DNA of 64,000 nucleotides from Owenia fusiformis. Its lineage: Eukaryota; Annelida; Polychaeta; Sabellida; Oweniidae. Below the pieces are notes generated by a model. It did not search any database. It was not told the DNA's origin and was given only the letters and a program-made list of their open reading frames with translations. Shown here piece after piece: positions 53,945 through 64,000 of the stretch (positions are counted from its first letter, which is position 1; each line of letters starts with the position of its first letter). The position numbers and the translations under genes were made by a program. The stretch spans positions 14,755,181 through 14,819,180 of the forward strand of contig CAIIXF020000010.1 in NCBI GenBank assembly GCA_903813345.2. Reading direction: 5' to 3'.

Positions 53945-56900
53945 ATGGCATCTACGGTCTCCAAAGTTCCACAAACATTTAGGAAATGGGTTGTGCAGAA
54001 AATCAGCAATAAGTTTAGGGAAGCTGCTGAAGTTGTCACCGTAAATACTCCGCAAATCGGACCTTCTGAAGTTTTAGTAAAAAACAAGTAAGTTTTACAT
54101 GAGTTTGGTCTTGATTTTCAATTTTGAAATTCGTTAGAAAAAGCGACATTATATGTGTGAAATGTGAATATATTTTTCTTTACATTATGGCACAATAGAC
54201 TATAGATTTCTTCAGTTTCAACGGCTTGCCTTTGAAGCAGACTTTGAGAGTAGACAGGTTTTATTCTGTATACATGTATGTTCTTACTGTATATTGTATT
54301 GATTGTTTTCTTGTTTCATCTTAGATATGTTGGAATAAATGCCAGTGATATCAACTTTACTGCTGGCAGATATGACCCAACAGCTAAACCTCCATTTGAT
54401 GCTGGATTTGAGGTAATCATTATCGAGATGACAGGCCCATACCTATGCCCTAAAAGAATGTGGACATACTCTTCATTTGCTTTCTTGGAAGGAAAAGCTG
54501 CTCCTACCCACATAAACTTTTAAATATTTGCATTATTTTTTAAAATTTTGGGTTATAATGAAAACACGCGCTACGCGCTAACGCGCCACGCGCCAATGCG
54601 CTAATAGAACATGATCCCTCCCCCACGATGTGTGCGCATGTTTTAAGCGCATGTTTATGATTGGTCTATACCCTTGGCCCAGGGACATGTATAATTAGGG
54701 TTATGACTCCCTGGGAACTTGTCCCAAACATTGACAGTTCAAAGACTGTATAAATCACCGCTAACCTGTCAATCAGACTTTGATGTGAACTTTGCGGCCG
54801 CAGGAAATAAACAAAGCCTCTCGAAAATTACACTTTTCAAGTTACGATTTCTCTAAAAATATAAGACCAATTAAGATGTTCTTCACACCGTTAAAAAAAA
54901 GAAATCGACTTCAATTTAGGAAATAATTCCAAAACTAAATGAACGTGTACTTTTCTCTGTATTTGACCTAAAAGAACATGAGTAACTTAGAATTAATAAA
55001 TATTTACGGCCAATTACCGGACAATGATAAAACATGCTGGTCAGGTTTACATTACTTTTTAAATCGTCTCTTATTTAAAACTTTAATTCCAAATGAAATA
55101 CAATCCTGTTTTCAACAATATTCCTGATAGGTAATACAATTCACTGGGACTGACGTAATTCAAAACTTTTTAAATCTAAAATCAAATTGAGAAAAACGAA
55201 AGCAAACATGAAAGGGGGGTTTATAGGGGTCTTGGAAATCCATATACACTATTTTTCACTAGCCCCTCAGTCTTATACCATTTACAGCATTTTCACCCCT
55301 TTTACATGTATAACATACAGTGTATGCAATATTTTTCACATCTCCCTGTAGTACTATATTTTACAAAAAGCTCGGGTAAATAATCTGTACGATAATTTTG
55401 AAATTACCGTTGAGAAAAGTTTGGATAATATTCAGAAGGAAATAACATAATGCAAGAATCCACGTAGTACCAAATGTATAATCATACGGCAAATAGGCAG
55501 TACACAGCCCCGAAGCCAGGGGGGTTCGGAGGGTGACTTTGGATTTTTTTTTGAAAAAGTGCCCCCCCCCCCTGGGAAATCCTGGTTACTGTCCTGTCCT
55601 GTGGGACTGATTTTTCAAATCACCCCCACAACCAGGCCCGTAGCCAGAGGGGGAGCTGGGGAGCGGAGCTCCCCCTCTGGCCAGAGATTCTTTCAAAATC
55701 ATGCAGTTTCTCACCATTCTGAGAATTTTTTCATGATTATTAGCCAAAATTGTGAAAAAGCTTCCCCTGGAAAAAGGCTTCCCCTCCTGGTAAAAGCTGG
55801 CTACGGGCAAGCCCCCACAACTACTTGTGTATTGAAATCCCAAATTTATGGGGATAAGCTGGATCTGCAGTATTCGTTCAAACTGTACTTTAAATTTCAT
55901 AATAGGCTTCTTTAATTCTTTTAAAACATATGTTTATTTAACTTATACGATGCCATATACGATAAATGTTGCCCCCTCTTATGCAGTCATACACAATAGA
56001 TTTTCACCCTCCTCTTATACGATAACCCTATACACCCCCCCCCCCCATGAAAGCGAAAGAGTGTAACAGGGCATGAAAAGAAAAATGGAAAAATATAAAT
56101 GCGACGCCTGAATTATCCCACCGTTTGGTAAGTCATGAGAGAAATAACTTCAAATACAAAGAGTAAAGATATATAAAACATCCATGACTTGATATTAAGA
56201 GGTAACATGCGACAAATAGGAGAAGTTGGGCCCCCGGCTCAGATTTCGAAACGGGATTTTTCTCGCCGATGGATGGACCCAAATAATGCAATGAAAATGA
56301 AATAGGGAGCATATTCGCATATCTGCGACCATTCATCTTGTAAGGTGCTACTTTCTATTTATCTTCCTTTTAAATCAGATAAAACACACTGACAATCGAT
56401 AATCTTTGCACAGTTAACGTAACGATCAAACATTGGGCTTCTTCATACTTCTGCTTTCTGATGCGCCACCTAATCTCTTCACTCACTCGAGTTTTATACA
56501 TGTTCCCGGGCCTGTGGGAACGATCATTCTGAACAGTGCGTTAGTGCGCTAGCGCGTTAGCGCGTAGCGCGTGTTTTCATTATAACCAAAATTTTGGCTC
56601 AAATAAATATGTCATGGTATGAAACCGCATACTTATCAATTGACTTATCCCTGTTATTGACTTATCCCTTATCCCTGGACAGGGTGCATGTTGGGAAATT
56701 TTCTGCATTCCTCAATTGAGTCACATGTTATTTTTCAAACAAGAATAACTCCTTACCCACATTGTCTACATCTTCCAAGTTTGCACAAAGAGTGCTCTTC
56801 TGTGCCTAGAAAAGCCTTGTGAGAAGGTTTGTTTTGTAAAATGTATAAAAAATGAGAAAATTCAGTGAAAAAAATTTCTGAAAATTTTCTGATTTTTTTC

Positions 56901-59900
56901 ACTGAATTTTCTTGTTTTTTATACACTTTATCAAAACATTCTTCTCACAAGTCTTTTCTAGGCATATAAGTGCACTCTTTGTGCAAAACTGGAAGATATA
57001 GACAATGAAGGGAAGGAGTGATTCTTGTTTGAAAAATAACATGTGACTCAATTGAGGAATGCAGAAAATTTCCCATCATGCACCCTGACCTTAAGTTCCT
57101 TTAATAAATTGACAATGAAAAAAGTAAAATATATGTAACACCCTGAAATAAACATACATTTTAGGCAGTAGGAGAGGTGGTAGCTAGAGGCGACTCCTGC
57201 AACAAGTTAAACCTTGGACAGCCAGTATGCTACATGGCTAATGGTGCATTTGCAGAATATATGGTATTTGTTATCTAGTTTTTTTACCAACCTTATTATC
57301 TATTTTTTATTTGAAAATGCAACATCAAGTCAGTTTATCAGAAAAGTAAGACAACATTTAGAGTTTACATTTAGAGTTCAAAATTACATTTAGCGATTTT
57401 ATTATTTAAATGAAATTTTATATTGGCCCTTTTGTGTCCAATTAACCACATGTATTATGTGTAACATTTATAATGCTCTAAGCCAAATACCCTCATATTA
57501 TCATGTTTATAATACGCAGGTCCTTAAAGAAAGACATGTGTTTCCTGTACCTGCCACCAATCCCGAGTTTGTTACATTACTGGTTAGTGGTCTAACAGCT
57601 GCAATATCTCTTGATAAAGTTGGTGAAATAAAGAAAGGAGAGACTGTTTTAGTGACTGGTGAGTGCTTCATTGTTGAAGTAAAAGTCAATATGAATAAAG
57701 CTATAATATCACTGTCAAGCTGCAATTGCATGATTGGTTAAAACTGGGTCACATGTCATGAAAGATCACATGATATTCACTGGGGATGGTTATCAAATCA
57801 GACAATGGTGAATAACACTATTCACTTCTCCTGGGAATTTTCAAAAATACTTAATTTGTTAGATGTAGATCAATATTATAATCATGGTAAATAAGTTGTC
57901 AACAGATGTTTAAATCAATATTAATACTATTCATCAATGTTTTAATATATAGTACTAAATAATAATGAGGATGGCTAGCTAATAACAGCAACCAAATAAA
58001 ACACTATTCTTTCACTAGAATCTGAGACTAACAGCTAGAATGAAATGTTTGTACGATATTCTGTTTTCTCTATTACATGCATAACCAACACCTACAGTAG
58101 AAAGTATAAGGCCAGAAACTAACCAGTAAATAGCTCTACAGGAATATAAATCAGTTATGCAATTTGGATAAAAATTTGGATGAGCAATTTGAGGTTTCTT
58201 TTATCTGATCATTCAAATGAATGCTTACCTGAACTTGCTATTTAGATATATTCCTCAAAGTACTTATTCTAACATTATTCTCCATAGCTCAAGGGGTAGA
58301 GCATCCGACATGTAACATGGAGGTTGTGGGTTCAATTCCCATCAGGGTGGAGTGACTTTTTCCCATCAGCCCTTAGCATAGAATTTGACCCTATGTTTCA
58401 GATTAGCTATTCTAACAAACACACATTCATGTAACATTTTAGCTGCAGCAGGAGGGACGGGACAGTTTGCCGTGCAGGCAGCAAGAAATGCTGGGTGTCA
58501 TGTTATAGGAACTTGCTCATCAGATGATAAAGTGCAATTTTTAAAGGTAACGTTTTGAGCTTATAACATTTTATATTGGTTCAGTAAGTGTAGTACATGG
58601 TAAAGTTTAAGTCTTGTTCATGGTACATTCATGGTAAGCATTCTATGACTAATTACATACTGTACAGTAAAACCTGTCTTAGAGAACACCTCTCTCTAGT
58701 GAACAACTGTCTCAAGTAGACACTTCCTTCCTCTTTACATACTCTACTGACTTCTGTATAGATTACCCTCTCTATATGTACCTTCATGTCCCAACAATGA
58801 ATTTTTTTATTTGCTTGAAATGTACGATACACAGTGTTTTACTGTACTTCCAGAATATTAATTTTTGCTTAAAAGTAGCCAAGAAATGTTTTAAACTTTT
58901 AGACTATTTGGTCAAAATGATCCCAGTTATTAATAATTTCCCAATGATTCTCAAACAGCATGAGAACAGTTCCTGGTGTTTGAGAACACTTGGACATATT
59001 TCTTTCATATCCATCATTTTATCTTCTTTTTATATGACTGCAGAGATGGTGCCTTATGAAAATGCATTGAATTTTTCAGGATATTGGCTGTGACAGACCT
59101 GTTAACTATAAGAAAGAAAATTTGAATGAGGTGCTGAAGAATGAATACCCTGTGAGTATGTGTTTAAGCAAGTCATGATAGATCATATTTTCATAGTTTA
59201 ATTTGATTGACTATACATGTAAGTGTGAATAGTTTTCCATAAAATCTTGGAGGGGTTGTTTCATCATTCTTTGACTGTGTTCTTTAAACCTCTTCTTCCT
59301 CTGTGTTTTCGAATGTTGATAGTTTTATTCTCATTATTTTACAGAGTGGTGTAGATGTGGTTTATGAATCAATTGGTGGAGATATGTTTGATACAGCTGT
59401 AAAAAAGTAAGTCATAATTTATTCACAAATTAATACATGTACAGTAGAACCTGTATATCTGAACACCTGGCTTACCAAACACCTCCCAATCTGAACACTT
59501 TTTTGGTCCCATTTTTTCCTCCCATTGACTCCCATGTTATAAAAACCTTGAAATGTGAACACCTCCTAATCTGAACGCTTTTAGCTGGTCCCAATGGCGT
59601 TCGGATTAGACAGGTTTTACTGTATTACACATGTTACATATATGGTATGTATTTTATGTATTACATGTTGTGACTCTTATACCTTCCCCGGGATACCTTC
59701 ACTTTCAATATGAAACAAATCCTATTTTAACAAAATTGAGTAACAATATTGTCAATTCCTAGTTCAATTGCTACAATGGCACTTTCAACATTGAAACAAA
59801 TCTTAGTTGGATCTTGACTAAAATAGGGTATAAATTAGCAGAAATTAGGCTGCCAGCCTACTCAGTGATGTCAATCATTTGTGTTACTATCATGAATAAA

Positions 59901-61577
59901 TTGAATTGACTGAGAGTGAAAATTCTAAAGCTGCAGAAAGAAAACAATTTCAATGGCTGTCTAATTCAACCAATAATAGGTTTGCATGTTCACAAATATA
60001 GAACATATTACACATTTGGAGGTTCTTTTACATTTTGTATATTTGAATTTTCAGTCTTGCAATAAAAGGCAGATTGATTATAATAGGCTACATAGCTGGA
60101 TATGAGACTTCTAGAGGGTTCCCAACTTCTAAAGTTGTCGCTACTTTACCTCAAAGGGTAAGTATTATATACAGTATTAGGATTTAGTGTTTCTCAAATC
60201 TCCACAACACCTACAAGTTTTTTACCGTACAGTACTGTACTTTGTTTGTCTTTTAGTCTGTTGTTTGTTTAAAATCTGAAAAAGTCAGGACAAAATTCAC
60301 AAATGATTATCCAATTGACATTTAAAACTCATTCCATATTTCTGATTTTTCACAACCATATTTCCAGCTCCTTCCAAAATCGGCCAGTGTCCGTGGGTTT
60401 TTCCTATTTGGATATGTTTCTGACTTCCCTGAGTACCTCAATAAGTTGGTAGATATGTACAAAGCAGGAACTCTGAAGCTCAATGTAGACAATGGACAAA
60501 GATTCGAGAGTGGACCATTCAAGGGTGTTGGCTCTATACCAAATGCAATTGAGGTAGGGCTAACCCTACTATCACACCAAACTAGTTCTCACTGCGTTCT
60601 CAAAAACAGGCTTCAACTGTATACGAACGGACTGGACCTACTAAGAACCGTTTGGGATCAATTTACAAACTTCATCGAACGTACTCGAACAGGTAGGTCC
60701 TCTAGAACTTAGACAATGCTCAAAATGTTCTCGTGGTCGTCACGTTCTACAATTAGAACGAGTGACAACGTACTAACGACGAGCTGGACGTACAACGAAC
60801 GGAACCGTCGTACTTCAATCCTACTAGGGACGTTTTAACAACGAGTTGAACTGTCTGCGGACGTGTTGAGAACGAGGTAGAACTAATTGCAAACGGGTTT
60901 AAACTGATTAGAACGTATTTAACACTGCTTATGAACGAGTTAGCAAAAATATAGCTATCACACCAAACAAGTTGCCACTGTGTTCTTCAAAACTGGTTTT
61001 AAACTGTGTGCGAACGGAATGAACGTAGCTGCAACTTTCTAAGGTCTATTTACGAACTTTATGAACGTTCTCAGACGGGAATGTGATTTTAGAATTTTGA
61101 ATCGATTCAAAATTCGATGACGACCATACCGTTCTGTAATCAGGTCATGTTGACCTTCTAGACTAAGGGACGCGTTCTACGACGTTGCACTCCGACGTGG
61201 TGCGACCTGAACGAACTGCGAACGAGATGGACGTATTGAAGACTGTTTAAGAACGGAGAAGCTAATTATTTCAGACATGTTTCCCGACCACAGCCAGATT
61301 GAGCCCGTTTGACGACGTTTTCGTAGGACTGGCAAGAACGGGTAAGAACTAGTTTGGTGTGATAGGGGGGTAAAACAATATACTGTAGGATATTACCAAC
61401 AGGTGGTGACATTTTACATGTTTATGCCATGTTGTATCATGTACCTCATTTATACCTTATTTATACCATATTCTCAGTGTTCATGATCATTTTATTTATG
61501 CTTTCCAGTACCTCTACAGTGGTAAGAGTATGGGAAAGATTGTGGTAGATGTCGACCAACAAGCCAGTAAACTATAG
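53945..61577 (+). CDS. PTGR3: Prostaglandin reductase 3 (zinc-binding alcohol dehydrogenase domain-containing protein 2)
   Basis: Ten coding exons: 53,945-54,087; 54,325-54,412; 57,165-57,263; 57,520-57,658; 58,443-58,546; 59,080-59,151; 59,345-59,406; 60,055-60,157; 60,368-60,553; 61,509-61,577 (TAG). They total 1,065 nt and 354 residues; the human protein is slightly longer. The family reduces the 13,14 double bond of 15-keto-prostaglandins with NADPH and belongs to the quinone-reductase-like medium-chain dehydrogenases. Visible marks: [18 protein letters not shown] (residues 49-66), the nucleotide-binding [12 protein letters not shown] (157-168), IGCDRPVNY, and [10 protein letters not shown]. 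The protein ends in SKL, a type 1 peroxisomal targeting signal, in line with the peroxisomal location known for the mammalian enzyme. All junctions are GT-AG. Introns 2 and 9 are swollen by transposons. Confidence 0.93.
54550..56587. mobile_element. 2.04-kb inverted-repeat element with CGCG-rich ends, in PTGR3 intron 2
   Basis: The left end GGGTTATAATGAAAACACGC and the right end (its inverse, with one G fewer) run about 40 bp as matching arms containing 'gcgctacgcgctaacgcg'. The 8-bp palindrome AAAATTTT flanks both sides (54,542-54,549 and 56,588-56,595) and may be the target duplication. Inside are degenerate copies of the 'CCCGTAGCCAG' MITE (55,633-55,812 and near 55,510-55,610). No transposase frame. 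Confidence 0.75.
56680..57087. mobile_element. Foldback element (408 bp) in PTGR3 intron 2
   Basis: The left arm starts CAGGGTGCATGTTGGGAAAT and the right arm ends with its near inverse. Pairing continues to the centre with only scattered mismatches, so almost the whole element is one hairpin of about 200 bp per arm. It ends 77 bp before the exon 3 acceptor of PTGR3. No clear target duplication seen. Confidence 0.85.
58284..58405 (+). repeat. tRNA-derived SINE (plus strand), in PTGR3 intron 4
   Basis: The tRNA-like head has an A box (tagctcaaggggtagagc) and a B box (gggttcaattcccatc). The tail contains 'cagcccttagcatagaattt', matching the minus-strand copy at 6,024-6,155. The intact-looking promoter boxes could support polymerase III transcription, but the family tail shows it is a SINE. 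Confidence 0.82.
58665..58844. mobile_element. pogo/Tigger-like MITE (180 bp), PTGR3 intron 5
   Basis: It starts CAGTAAAACCTGTCTTAGAG and ends CAGTGTTTTACTG, with TA on both sides (58,663-58,664 and 58,845-58,846). The interior repeats 'gaacacct' motifs like the copy at 59,442. Confidence 0.7.
59442..59622. mobile_element. pogo/Tigger-like MITE (181 bp), PTGR3 intron 7
   Basis: It starts CAGTAGAACCTGTATATCTG and ends ATTAGACAGGTTTTACTG, flanked by TA (59,440-59,441 and 59,623-59,624). It contains 'ctgaacacct' repeated on the way in. Non-autonomous. Confidence 0.75.
60564..61370. mobile_element. PIF/Harbinger-like element (807 bp), PTGR3 intron 9
   Basis: The ends carry TATCACACCAAACTAGTTC and its exact inverse, preceded by CCC or CCCCCC, and TAA flanks both sides (60,561-60,563 and 61,371-61,373). 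A further copy of the left end ('ctatcacaccaaacaagtt') lies inside at about 60,956, so the element contains an internal repeat of its own start. It is rich in aacg/cgtt and non-coding, and begins 10 bp after the exon 9 end. Confidence 0.78.
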
Positions 61578-62178
61578 GAACAAATACTAAAGACTTAAAT
61601 ATCAACTATTCCATTCAAAAGAAACAGTCTTCGATAGTAGGAGGCCATTGCCTGTTGTATTTGAACGATGCTCTCTGATCTTGTTAAGCCAATGATGTTG
61701 TTAACTTAACACTTTCATTGTTTCATCCTCTGTTGAATAGTAGTAGAGCAACAAAATTGTTTTAAATACCTACAACTATGACATTTTGGCAATTCGACTA
61801 TTAGATGGTCATTTTGAGAAGTGATGGCTGACGCTTAACATGATATTTGAATTGCTATGAATGGTGTTTCCATTATTTCTATGTAAATGTATCTCCATGT
61901 ATATTGTATAATGCATTGGAACAACATTAGAACAATTATGAGTTGTTATAAAAGTATTCTGTGCAGTAAAGTATTTTAGTATGATGATACTCCTGAAGGA
62001 GACAATGGGGTATCAATTTATACTGAAACTATTTATAACATATTTATGATGGTCTCAGATTTATAACAGTTTATGTACAAGACAGTGGCTTTTTAGTTGC
62101 TCCACATTGTTTACCAAATTACATACAAAGAAAATTGCTCAAATTTATATTTGTATGACGTACCGTTTATGTACTTCG

Positions 62179-62184
62179 AATAAA
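62179..62184 (+). promoter_or_regulatory. Candidate polyadenylation signal of PTGR3
   Basis: Canonical AATAAA about 600 bp after the PTGR3 stop codon. Confidence 0.45.
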
Positions 62185-62529
62185 TTATAACTAGAAAACA
62201 GCAACTCCCACCAAAGAAAACATATTTAATTTAAGGATTTAAGCCCTGGACTGTAGAATCACCATTCCTTGAAGGTATTGCTTTCCAAAAGTACTAAAAT
62301 AGTAGGAGTCTGGGTCTCTGGGAATATACCCTTTTGGTCCCTCGCTTTAATGTATTTGAAATATAGATTATATTACTGTCTAAGATGTTTTTGATTAAAA
62401 TATGCACCTTTTAGTGAGGATTGATGCTTAATTAACCTCCTGCTGTGAATCAAATTAGGTAACCTCATTATGTTAAAAAAATCATTTTCATTGCATTATG
62501 TTTTTTAATGCTTTTATTCATGGTGTACA

Positions 62530-62660
62530 ACAATATGTTATTACAATATTAGTATGCCTTTCATATTAACTCAATATTTGAAGAAAATAACAACATGTTA
62601 TTACATTATATTACATTATTAGTATGTCTTCCATATTAACTCAATATTTGAAGAAAATCT
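62530..62660. repeat. Local tandem duplication (two units, 60-70 bp)
   Basis: Both units share 'atgttattaca', 'attagtatg' and 'atattaactcaatatttgaa'; the second has a small internal expansion of 'ttacattata'. Confidence 0.8.
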
Positions 62661-62740
62661 TAGTACAAACTGCATATTATAAATTGCATATTATTGTCAA
62701 AATGACAAGAACAAAACAAAAAAAACTCAATAAGAATTAA

Positions 62741-62987
62741 TAGGGAGGTTAAATTACATGTTTTTAAGAGAATCTGTACGCAAGCGTGCGATATTTCGAC
62801 CATCCCGTTCTCAACTCACTTTTCCAGATTCCTAATTACAATTATTTTTCCGAGCACAATATCTGATTCCTTTATCCTCAATTGGCCAGGAAACAGTAAT
62901 ATTAGGATGGGAAAACTAATCCACAGGGGACCATAGTCCTACACGTTCACGTTTTTAAAAACGTGTATCTTAATCTTAGCCTCCCTA
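62741..62987. mobile_element. MITE with TAGGGAGG ends (247 bp)
   Basis: The left end tagggaggttaaatt is an imperfect inverse of the right end 'cttagcctcccta', with further pairing between 'catgttttta' and 'aaaaacgtgt'. The target duplication is unclear. Non-coding. Confidence 0.6.
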
Positions 62988-64000
62988 TTGATGAAATATA
63001 TCAATTGCCTGAAATGGTTGAAATGAATTGTTCAGGAACAGAGAGATTTGAAACATTTTATGTACGGTTCAGTATCTTTTGCACCAATGAGATAACTGAG
63101 CATGAATGAATGTATGTCTTCTCTATATTCCTATATCGGTGGGATAATAAATCAAATTAATATTTACTTAACTATTTGTTTAAATTAATAGGTTGCATTT
63201 ATTTCATATTTCAATCATAACATACTTTCTAACAGACCATAGCTGTTAATATTAAAACTAGATTGCATCATCATTGACTAGTCACTACAATTTGTGTTCT
63301 TAAATATTCTGAATGAGCTTAATTTTCATCACCAGTAATTCAAAAATGCACCAGTAATTCTGGTAGTAAAATGCTATATGTATGACATGTATTTGTTCTT
63401 ATATTGTAAAACATGCATCAAAATATCCCTAACATTTTTAAATATGAGGTAAAGTTTATCATGTGAAAATATTGGCACAAGTAATAATAATTAAAGTGCT
63501 ATTGTACACTGTTTAGCTATAGTTGAGCAAAGTAATAGGAATGCTTCCAAAGTATGTGCAATACAATACCCTGTGTGTAGAGTCTAACTACAGAAGACGA
63601 AGCTCTCTTTTAAGAAGTGAAGTCGAACGAATGCAAAGGGTAGCAATACAAGAGATAATTCATATTTTTCACCGACACATTCCCCTACTTCTTCAATCAT
63701 CAATTGGTAATTATAAAGAAAAAATACAGAGTGACACAAAAATACAACCGTTTTGCAATAACTCTAAACTGTTCATATTTTACCACTGACACATTTCCAA
63801 CTTCCAATTGATTATTTACTTTAGTAGGCCATAAAAATATTGGGTAAGTGACCTAATAATACTTGTACACAGCTCTTGGAAATACATTCAATTAAAATGT
63901 TTCGTGGAATGTTCTTCTGTATGAACATAGACGGTTAGGAGAAAGAAATGGACAACATTTGTGCAACCAAATTAATACAAACTTTACCTAAAAATAACCA

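Larger units (their letters stand above)
61578..64000. other. 3' flank of PTGR3
   Basis: AATAAA at 62,179-62,184 is a candidate polyadenylation signal. Further right are a local tandem duplication (62,530-62,660), a MITE (62,741-62,987), and a copy of the motif 'gaagctctcttttaagaagt' near 63,600 that recurs, often inverted, around 8,474, 12,447 and 25,036. No coding sequence recognised. Confidence 0.6.

Overview
The window is nuclear DNA of an intron-rich, AT-rich invertebrate animal, probably marine. The evidence is split genes with GT-AG introns, metazoan extracellular modules (signal peptide, collagen, EGF, membrane anchor), a tRNA-derived SINE family, and many short inverted-repeat DNA transposons. 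I cannot name the phylum from sequence alone.

Layout. Positions 1-455 are a 112-bp satellite array. From 722 to 22,687 on the minus strand lie the first two coding exons of a C2CD2/C2CD2L (TMEM24)-like gene, an ER-anchored SMP-domain lipid-transfer protein. They are separated by an intron of about 21.5 kb; the rest of the gene lies beyond the left edge. That intron holds a Mutator-like element with a 9-bp target duplication, a Harbinger-like MITE, a SINE and a near-identical 4.06-kb tandem duplication. The second copy of the duplication carries a hAT-like element with an exact 8-bp target duplication, and the first copy preserves the empty site.

From 26,026 to 29,900 (+) is gene A. It has 6 coding exons and encodes a 357-residue predicted type I membrane protein: signal peptide, beta-sandwich-like N-terminal domain, two EGF-like modules, one membrane segment and a short tail. 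From 34,993 to 51,442 (+) is gene B. It has 25 coding exons totalling 7,602 nt (2,533 residues) and the same plan, but with an N-glycosylation-rich linker and about 1,960 residues of Gly-X-Y collagen helix between the N-terminal domain and the EGF modules. A and B share splice phases, N-terminal domain and a peculiar four-cysteine last EGF, so they are tandem paralogues that differ by presence or absence of a giant collagen rod. Gene B is the most unusual item here: a type I transmembrane collagen whose helix is dominated by Gly-X-Thr triplets.

From 53,945 to 61,577 (+) is a complete 10-exon prostaglandin reductase 3 (ZADH2/PTGR3) orthologue of 354 residues ending in the peroxisomal signal SKL. 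Its introns host a 2.04-kb inverted-repeat element with CGCG-rich ends, a 408-bp foldback, a SINE, two 180-bp pogo-like MITEs and an 807-bp Harbinger-like element. The remainder (61,578-64,000) is 3' flank with repeats.

The exon models come from reading splice sites and frame by eye. Their totals close on whole codons for every complete gene, which supports them, but no transcript evidence was available. Gene names rest on recognised family sequence features, not on a database search.
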